Shown here one piece after another: positions 11,301 to 20,353 of a stretch of 25,000 nt of DNA. The DNA is from Halisarca cf. caerulea. Taxonomy: Eukaryota; Porifera; Demospongiae; Chondrillida; Halisarcidae. Position numbers and translations under genes: made by a program. Positions within the stretch are counted from its first letter, which is position 1. Every line of letters starts with the position of its first letter. The stretch spans positions 6,717,479-6,742,478 of the forward strand of contig CAUJGJ010000313.1 in NCBI GenBank assembly GCA_963170055.1. The letters run 5' to 3'. A model generated the notes under the pieces. That model searched no databases and had not been told where the DNA came from. It saw only the letters and a list, made by a program, of their open reading frames with translations.

Positions 11301-14300
11301 TCCGACTTTACAGATTGAATGAAGCTACGTACATAGAGATACCCTTAAAATTAGCCTTTATATAGTCCTAATTGAGGTACTTACTAGATTTCGCTCAATA
11401 CTGAGCCCAGAACTAAAGTTCACTTCTGTGTGCTCAAAGCTTTCCTATCGCGTGCGCGAAGCTTTCCTATTGCATGCGTGAAACTTCAGTATCGCGTGTG
11501 CAAACTTTTTCCATCGTGCGGCACCATTACACGCAACATCATCGAGAACCTGTAACCAATCACGCGATTAAGTAAGTAACTTTTGACCTGTACCGTAATA
11601 TAGAGGCAAAACTTTGGTTTATTATTGTATACGCTGTTTGCAGATCTTAGCTTTTAGCAATTTTTGCATTCTTATATTCGTGAACAGCCATGTTTTGCCA
11701 TTGCACAATCTAAATTTTTGCAGGTGTATAGTTTCATTCATGGCTGAAATCTACAAAAACTGCAAAAGTTTTGTTGCATGAAAAGTAAAGTGCATACAGT
11801 ACTGACTAGCAGAATAGTATCCAGAGAATATAGGATTTGCATGGAGTCTTATGGATGCTGTCAGTTGTCTAGGTGGAATAATTTCCTAAAGGTTGGTAGC
11901 AAGTGCAAGTCCAAGTAGATATTTCACCACCAAAAACGCTGTATGAGTACAGACAGACATTGCAAGAACCCAATAAGACATGCAACACAGCAAGCAAGAA
12001 CACAGTGATCATTACCATGAAGTGTGCAGTGCTGAACATAACGGTCGGTCATTGGTCATTTTTCGTGCAAAAATGCCTTTGTTCGGATATTTTAGCTTTT
12101 TGGTCAGACATCTTGTCTGGATAAGATGTCACCCTTAAAAATGCTTTAAGTTTGGTTAAACAATGACTTATAGAGAAAAAAATCCAAGCTATAATAGTTC
12201 TCGAAGTACTGTAGAGAATCCTCCAAACTAAATAGGCAAAGTAAATCTGTACAGACACAAGCTCACATCTATGAATTAGCGTAAGATACGCTTAAAAAAT
12301 GGCATTCAAAATCCTTCGCAAACGCAAATACCTGGTAGAATCAAGGTTGGAATAGGTTAAAGGACCGCAGAAAGACAAAACAGTCAACTATGAAGTAATT
12401 CAGGTAAAAAAACCCGTGGGGCTGCAGCCCCTTGTGCCGAATTACATGCGAATATAACAGTTCATCTCTGCAACAATGGTATCAGGTTTACGAAGAAGTT
12501 TATCCTTCAAATTTGTATTTTTTGCCTTCCTTGCAATTTTCAAGAAAATTCACTGCATTTTGGCAGTTTCAGCATGAAGGATAAAACCGTGGTATACATG
12601 TACAGTAAGTGTAAGGAGGTCTTAGTACAACTATGAGGACAATACAGTCTTAACAACATGAAGGGTCCATGCATGAGTAAATGAATGAATGAAGAGCACT
12701 TGAAATAATAACAGAAGATTCATGTACTCACCTGGAGCATCCATGATTATATCTTTACTCTCCTCACGATCACGGTTAGCATTGTTGAGGACAAGAAAGC
12801 AGGTACATGTGATCACTCTATCTCCGTGGTCTTCTTCAGTGACATTAAATGACAGAGTTGAAATATTACTGCTCACCCTGATGACAGTGAACTTTGCACT
12901 GGATGGGTCAGTGAAGTCAATTGTGGTGCCATTCTCAGCCCATCTTATTCCTTCTTGAATGTACCTCCCAGAATCAGCAAAAGGATCAGGATGTGTACAG
13001 AGGAGGGTCACTCTACTACCGAAGCACTGATCACCAGACATCATAGTGATGTTCACATCTTGAGCTACTGCTGCAGAATATAAGGAATACTTGTAAGTAC
13101 ATAAGTACATACAGTACCTTCTCCATTCACAATAAATATGTACCTCAAGCACAGATCATGACTATATTTTCATATCATTCATGCAATCATAAAATTATAC
13201 ATATTTATAGTCTTACGCCATGACAAGCGTTGCACTGATGTACATCGTACATGATACTCTGATAACTGATATACATATAGTGCTAAGGACAAAATGAGCA
13301 GTTTAACAATCAATAATACGTACATTATAATAATTACTGTACAAGTGAAACTTTCGCGCAGCTAAAGTTTGAATTCACAAATGAAGATGTTACAAGTTTT
13401 TTTTACATTTCAGTTTCGTGAATCATGGACTACCTCACTGCAATGCCCCCAGAATTTTAACTACTGGGTGGTGACACATGCTCACAAGGTTGTTGCAAGG
13501 CTGGGTCTCTTCCAACTTACTATCAGGTAGTAAATTCGACCTTATTACTTACTGTCAAGACGGTTCCTTTGATCTATGACATCATTATGTGATAAGCACC
13601 TAAGTATAAACACACGTACGTACATACATACATACATAGATGATACTGTAGAGGCTCATTGCCACGTCGTAGGATCCTCAAATGGGAATTTGTGAGCAGA
13701 TTTACGTGGCAGAAATGATCAATAGCAGAACGTTTCAGCCCAGGTGGCCTTCTTCAGCTGCTAGACTAGTGTCTAGCAGCTGAAGAAGGAATTAACAGCT
13801 GAACTGAAACATTCTGCTATATTAATCTGCTCACAAATTTCCATTTGAAGATACATACACAGGTCTGAACAACCTGGAAGAACTACGTACCTATGCTGAC
13901 TACCATTACTGTAACATCAGTTGGTCCCTTCCACACCATCCTTACATGCAGCCCTGCTAATTCTGCACGCTACAGAATGCATGCAGTAAAAGATCCGTAA
14001 ATACAAATTACCGAGCGGTTTAGCAAGGTTAACTGCTTCCGTCGCCAATGTGAGTCCATTCAAGGTCACCCATGCATTTCATAGGGTGAAATTCTACTTT
14101 TTGGCCCAGAACCAGGGTAATCCATTCATTGAGCATATCATGGCCAAACCCCATTTCTGAGCAATAATAACGTCTGCTGGGATCGTCAGTATCGGGTACC
14201 CACGCATACGCTTACACTTTGACATAACACCAAGGGTTTTATGGGCTAGTTTGTTGAATTGCGTTGTAATCTTCTTTAAGCCATCTTCCGGTGTACACAT

Positions 14301-17300
14301 AGCTAGTGATGTGGCAAGAAGAAAATTTAACAAAAGCGCCTGTAATACTAATGGTGTACTGTTGGAGTTGACATTATGAAAGTTTGAGGGCTTTCCAGTG
14401 AACCAAACAAGAGTTATTTATGTGGACACTTCCAAACTGAAAAGAAAAAATTGATGTGCTATAACTTGATCAATTAGGGGATATTTTGATTAAGCAATAT
14501 ATGACAAAACTGGTGCACCCTATCCCTATCAGTAAGCAAAGTTTTTCCACCAACACAAAAGTATGGAGAAGTACGGGGCTAGCAGCTAGATAAGGGGCTG
14601 ATTAGTGTTTTAGTATTGATAAATGTACATCCAGACCAATAATATTATATCTGGCTGGATCAGATTTATTGTGACAGAATCGTAAATGGTAACAAAAATG
14701 ATAACTACAGACCATGGAGCATGTGCATGCAGCTGTATGTTTTTGTGCAGGGCAAGTGACTGAATTAAATGAATCACATAAGATGTCAATGTGCTTTGTT
14801 CATATCTGCCTTGATTTGCAATTGGTTGAATTGTATTGTTCCATGAGATTTTTTTGCTATATTTTGCATTTATTACATTTGAACCACTAATGGGTTCAAA
14901 ATCCTCTGCAGTTGCAGTCTAAAGGAAGAAATTAATTTGTTTGTTTTAACAGGCATTGACATTGGTTGGTCCTAGTCTGGTTGGGCCAGACCATAGGCCA
15001 GGCCAGGGTTTGTTACAATGTCATTAGTACTGTATAACAATATACACATGTGCAAAATAGACTTTTGCCAATTTGCTTTCCATTGAAATTACATTTGTAC
15101 CTTTGAAGATATTGAAAATTCCGTTTCTGAAGCTTGCTGTTCACCGCAACTCATTAAGCGCTTCTCTCAACAATCTTGTTACTGTAGGCTATAACCGGCA
15201 GTGTACAATTACTGTCATGAATCCATTCTGCACCACCACTGAAAAACTGGTGGATAGTGGATCAAAAAGACTACCCTGGTCAAATGGTAAAGAATCCCAA
15301 TGGGGCAACAGAGATCTTCAGCCAACTCAGAACTTACGTAGCATAGTCGACGTCGAAGTCACACACAAGACAGGCAATCATGTGACAAAACATGTCGACA
15401 CAGATGACTGACCCATTCACAGCTCCCCAAACAATAAAGTTATAACCCTACCAAAACTGAAGACAAATTTCCACAAACAAAAAAGTTGTCCCAAGATATG
15501 GCCTAGTTCTGTGCTTTAATACGTCAATTGGTTTTCTACAATACTGTAGAGCTATTCGGCACCAGGAGGCAGAAAGTGAGTTTTCTATTTCTCTAAATAG
15601 CTAAGTTCTAGTTGGCCTTTGGAACGAATTTCTTGCCTAGTCTCAAAGAGCACAAATGTCTCTCTTCAACAGTGGTAGCTATTGCAAATTTGACTGGCAT
15701 CTTCTGAGTAATTCGCGTCCAAAGTGACCTGAAAGTGGACTATAAAGAGAACACATTTTACCCGAAAATTAATCATGCGTGGGCAGTTCAAACCCACTCT
15801 GTGAACACGACAGAAATAGAAAAACACTATGCTCGTAATAAATGGATTTAGTCGATTCAGTCATCATACCTCACTGCACATGACAGAATTAAGGAAGAGG
15901 CAGCGAATGTGTGTACTTCCTACTAGTGCAGTTAAATGCTGGCACAGCAAACAGCACACAAATCAGGATCTACAGTATCCACATAAATGTCATACATTTC
16001 CATATACGTACGTACATACATATTATACATAGGTGCTAAATCTCACAGGACTTCATTTTCACAATTTCATGAATGACCCTCATTTCTGAAAATTCCATCA
16101 CAAATATTTGGTAGGGACTGTTCCATTTGCAAAATAAAATTGCTAAATACAAATAAGCTCCAATGAAACTGATGACAATTTGCATGTGAATTAACTATTA
16201 GTTGTTATTGCATTTATTTTCACCATACTTAATTTCTCTGTAGTTGTTTTGTATATTTCGTCTGTTTTTTTTTGTACTGTTGTTACAGGGTGCTTAGAAT
16301 AGTAGCTGCTTCCCCTGTTAAAATAAGCTTACCTAACCTCACCTAACGTATGCGGTCCCCAAATGCTGTTGTGTGATGTGACTGTGTGTATGTACTACCG
16401 TATATCCGGAAATATTGGTGATCATTAAATTAGGTGATTTACACAAGATCAGGCTGTAATTCAATATTGGCGAAAATTAAATTTGGCGGTTGCACAGCAA
16501 GGACAAAGCATAGTAAGTAGGTCTATGCAAATTTGGTGATAGAAATTTGGCATTTTGATCCTGACTGCCAAACCGCCAAATTAAAAATGTTGTCAATATT
16601 TCCGGATATACATACAGTATGCACTCCAGATTATCAATAATCTCTCAACCTGAAAATGTGTATAAATACAAATTAGCACAGGACAGTCAGCGAAACTTCC
16701 TACATGTGTAGTATGTAAAACATACAAACAGAACATAGGTAGAGCCACACAAACAGACAAAAAACATTTCCTTGAAATTAATGACATCATACCATTAACT
16801 GGTCAGAACAGGAAAAGAATTTCCACTTTCAATAACTAATGGAAAAATAACAATCAACTACCGTATAGCGGGAAATGTTTTGTGGGGTAAAACTTTCGTG
16901 AGTGGTTCCATTTCATAAATTTCACGAATAAAATTTTCATGAATCCCCAAATTCAGCCATTTCTTCACTGAGGTGATGGTGTTAAATTAGGTTTCGTGTG
17001 TATTGTGCGAATAAAATGGCTCAAGGCAAAGGCTTTCAGGCCCGTAGGCAAGGGGGGTTCGCATGTGGGACTTGTCCATTATCACTACATTGGCTTCCCA
17101 AAGTCGGTGAATCTACTGTTCATAAATATGCAGTAAAATGGCCAATCAATGGTTTTAAGGTGTACAACCATATCTAAGGTACACACATTAAGCTATTTTT
17201 CATCCAAGTTTCTTTCTCAGTTGTTCAACTAATCAACAATTTACCAGGTAGCTGAGTTAGGCAGTTATTCAATGTGAGTAAATCGGAATCGTTTTTGCTA

Positions 17301-19831
17301 ACCTTCCAGCTTATTAGCACATTAGGGAGATTTTGGACATGTCCAACATATGTTCAGACAAACCCGCCTTTCTTAGGAAATTTAGCGATTTTTGGTATAT
17401 AAGTACCTCTATTCTGTGTCTGCAACCTATGTAGCTGATAAGCACAATCCTCTATCCTTGTTCTCGTCTTGTTCTCCCTAGGCCATTTTAGAGTAGCGGC
17501 CCGATACGCCTTCATATTGGAAGGCTTAGCGGCCGCTACTCCTTAAATTAGCCTGTGACTGTCCTCTATAACCTTATCAGTTCTACCATGGTTGCACTCA
17601 CCAAGAAAACTAGCCAAAACAGGCAATCTTTGGCAACAGTTGAAAGTTTATTGAACATAAGAGTTTATACAAATTGAAATAGATTAGTTACTTAAATTTG
17701 AGTGGTACTGTTCTCAGCATTCCTTCCTTTTCTTAGTCCGAATAACACAACTAGCGTGGAGAGTGACCATTTTTAGGAAAAGACGCGATACACATAATTA
17801 TGTGAACACGTGTTCTCATTGCGCACAAAATGGCAAAACGTACGTACCCGCTGATAGCACTCCTAGCTCTAGTACTGCCAAGCACCACAGCAGCAGTGTT
17901 GATCCAAAATGAAGATCAGATTTTCCTTGGAATGTTCTGCTCCTTATTTCGACTGCCTCAATTTTATACATACGTATGAACATGTTTAACTAAATAGTAC
18001 TCTTTTGATTCACTTGTATATTAGGTTTACTATTGTAGCAATAACATTGCATAACCGTTGGATTGTGATGGTTTGCTATATTGGTGTAGTATTTTGCAAT
18101 TGCTAAGCACCTTAAAAAAATCCTGGGGAGAAAACTGTGTATGCCCACATGCATCAGGGAAAAGAACTCGCCCTGGTAAATTTCTGCAATAGGCCTGGCT
18201 TTTGCCCCATTTAGACTTCAGTCAAAGATTAGGTTACTTTTGCTTTGAAATTGACCGTGAAGTTTAGTGCACACTCCGCCTGATCGTCTCATTTAAGTAC
18301 TGAAAAGACGAAGAATAGCACAACTAGCTTTTGAGAAACAGCCCACAAAATCTCAGTGCTAACTGCAATTGAATGAAATCAATTCATTATTGCAACCAAA
18401 GAACAATGGTGCAGTCATGTAGCACTACTGCTGTACTACTGAAATGAAATCCTAAGATTTTTGCAAATCAAAAATTTCACGCATGTTGTGATATTCGCGA
18501 AATTCGCACAATTATTACTCCATGAAATTTCCCCCTATACAGTACCCCAACAAGTGTACAGAATGTCTGAGTAGGTATGTACATGTACGTAACACACATC
18601 AGTACATACATACATACATATGTATGTAGAGTACATTGGGCTTTGTACCAGATACGTACAACCTCACAACACCAGTAAATTGTGCCCAGTCTCACAACAT
18701 GTACCAGAAATAGGCATACTGTGCTAGCACTTGCAAGAACTATCACAGCACATAAGTTAGTACATACGTACAATTGAATACTAGGTATACTAGTATTGCA
18801 CAGCACATACAGTGAAACCTGTCTAATCCAGCACCCATTGGGGAATGTAAAACTGTGCTGGATTAGCAAGTTGCTGGATTATAGAGGTTAATTTGCATGG
18901 TAAATTAATGGTTGATGCCAGAGAATCTTGACCTGTTTAGGAGAATGCTGGTTTATAGAGGTGCTGGATTAGGCAGGTTCCACTGTATACAGTCAGACCT
19001 CACTTATCTGCACACATCCGTTCTGGATGAAATTGCGGATAAAGTGAAGGAAATGGAAGAATGAGGGAGCAGTAGCATAGTGTACAGTAGGATTATTGCA
19101 GACTTGTTCAAATAAAAACTACTGCAGAAGGTGAGGGATCTGAATATCTGAGGTGCATATAAGTGAAGTCTTACTGTATATGTACAGTATGTACGTACAT
19201 ACCTACATATGTATCAGTATGTACACTTGAATGTACTATCAGTTTCCTCACACTCCTCCAACGCATACTTGATTCGTGTCACTAGCTACAAAACATGCTT
19301 CAAAGACACAACAGATGAAAAGTAACTAGAGCCTTCTTGATCCAGGCCTCTGTTTCATGGAGTACACATCCTATGTTTATATTTACCTGCACAGAACTGC
19401 CTTATGCAGAGGCTACCATTGTACAGGTTTCAAGAATAGCAAGTATGTACGTATTCATATTAAGGGTTGGGCAAAATGCATATCACAGCATGACCTGGTT
19501 AATCCAACAACATCTGTCCAGCATAAAATGTACGCACATGTCAGATAAACCTGGTGTTGGATAAGTAAGTAAACCATATACATACAAACATACTGATGGA
19601 GATTAACAACAAGGTATCCAACAAGAGAAATTTCCTATATGTACGTACATAAACAGGTGTGGGATAAACAGATAAACCAGATGTGACTATAAACATAGAC
19701 AGATGATTATGGAAGGATAACTCATGTTTTCGCAGAGACCTTAGTTGAACAATACACACACCCAAATATGTATCCACTATGTGTAACAACATACATGACA
19801 AGTATAAACATGGGTAGACACACACACACAC

Positions 19832-19882
<51 letters not shown>

Positions 19883-20297
19883 ATACACAAATACACATAC
19901 TGACACATGCTTAAGTGTCGAGATACGTACCTATCACCAGGTCCAGGTCCAACATAGCAGCCAATTCAGGAAACTGTACATACTAATTACATGTACATGA
20001 ATTTCAGTGTTCTCCCCAGAAATAATTTCAGGCATTTTGAATATGTACTGTACATACGTACGTATGTACATACATCATCATATACGTATGTATACATACA
20101 ATGTATCACAAAAAATGCTTGCAGCTTCAGTTTTGAGCTCTAGCGTGAGTTGTACTAAACATAAGTTTTGTATGATCTATGAATGCATGTTTTTCCTACT
20201 AATAGAATTATTTTTTTGAAAAGAAGGCATGTTGGACCGACATGCCTTCAGATACCTGGGGAGAACACTGGTATATTATCAATATACGTACACATAG

Positions 20298-20353
<56 letters not shown>

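Larger units (their letters stand above)
16859..18545. mobile_element. Candidate 1.7-kb element with TACCGTATAG-type ends
   Basis: Left end TACCGTATAGCGGGAAATGT and, complemented from the right, TACTGTATAGGGGGAAATTT face each other. Similarity runs inward (TGGGGTAA / TGGAGTAA; TTTCGTGA / TTTCGCGA). Either this is one long element or two unrelated solo ends. The interior holds a GC-rich hairpin, a small signal-peptide ORF and a hAT-like end relic near 18122. Confidence 0.4.

Noticed and set aside
16328..16348. CCTAACCTCACCTAACG as telomere-like repeat
   Set aside because: Only two imperfect units; no array.
18477..18869. 130-codon minus frame in the first intron
   Set aside because: It crosses the boundary of two MITEs and contains TACGTA-rich low-complexity sequence; no Ig or FN3 pattern and no suitable splice sites.
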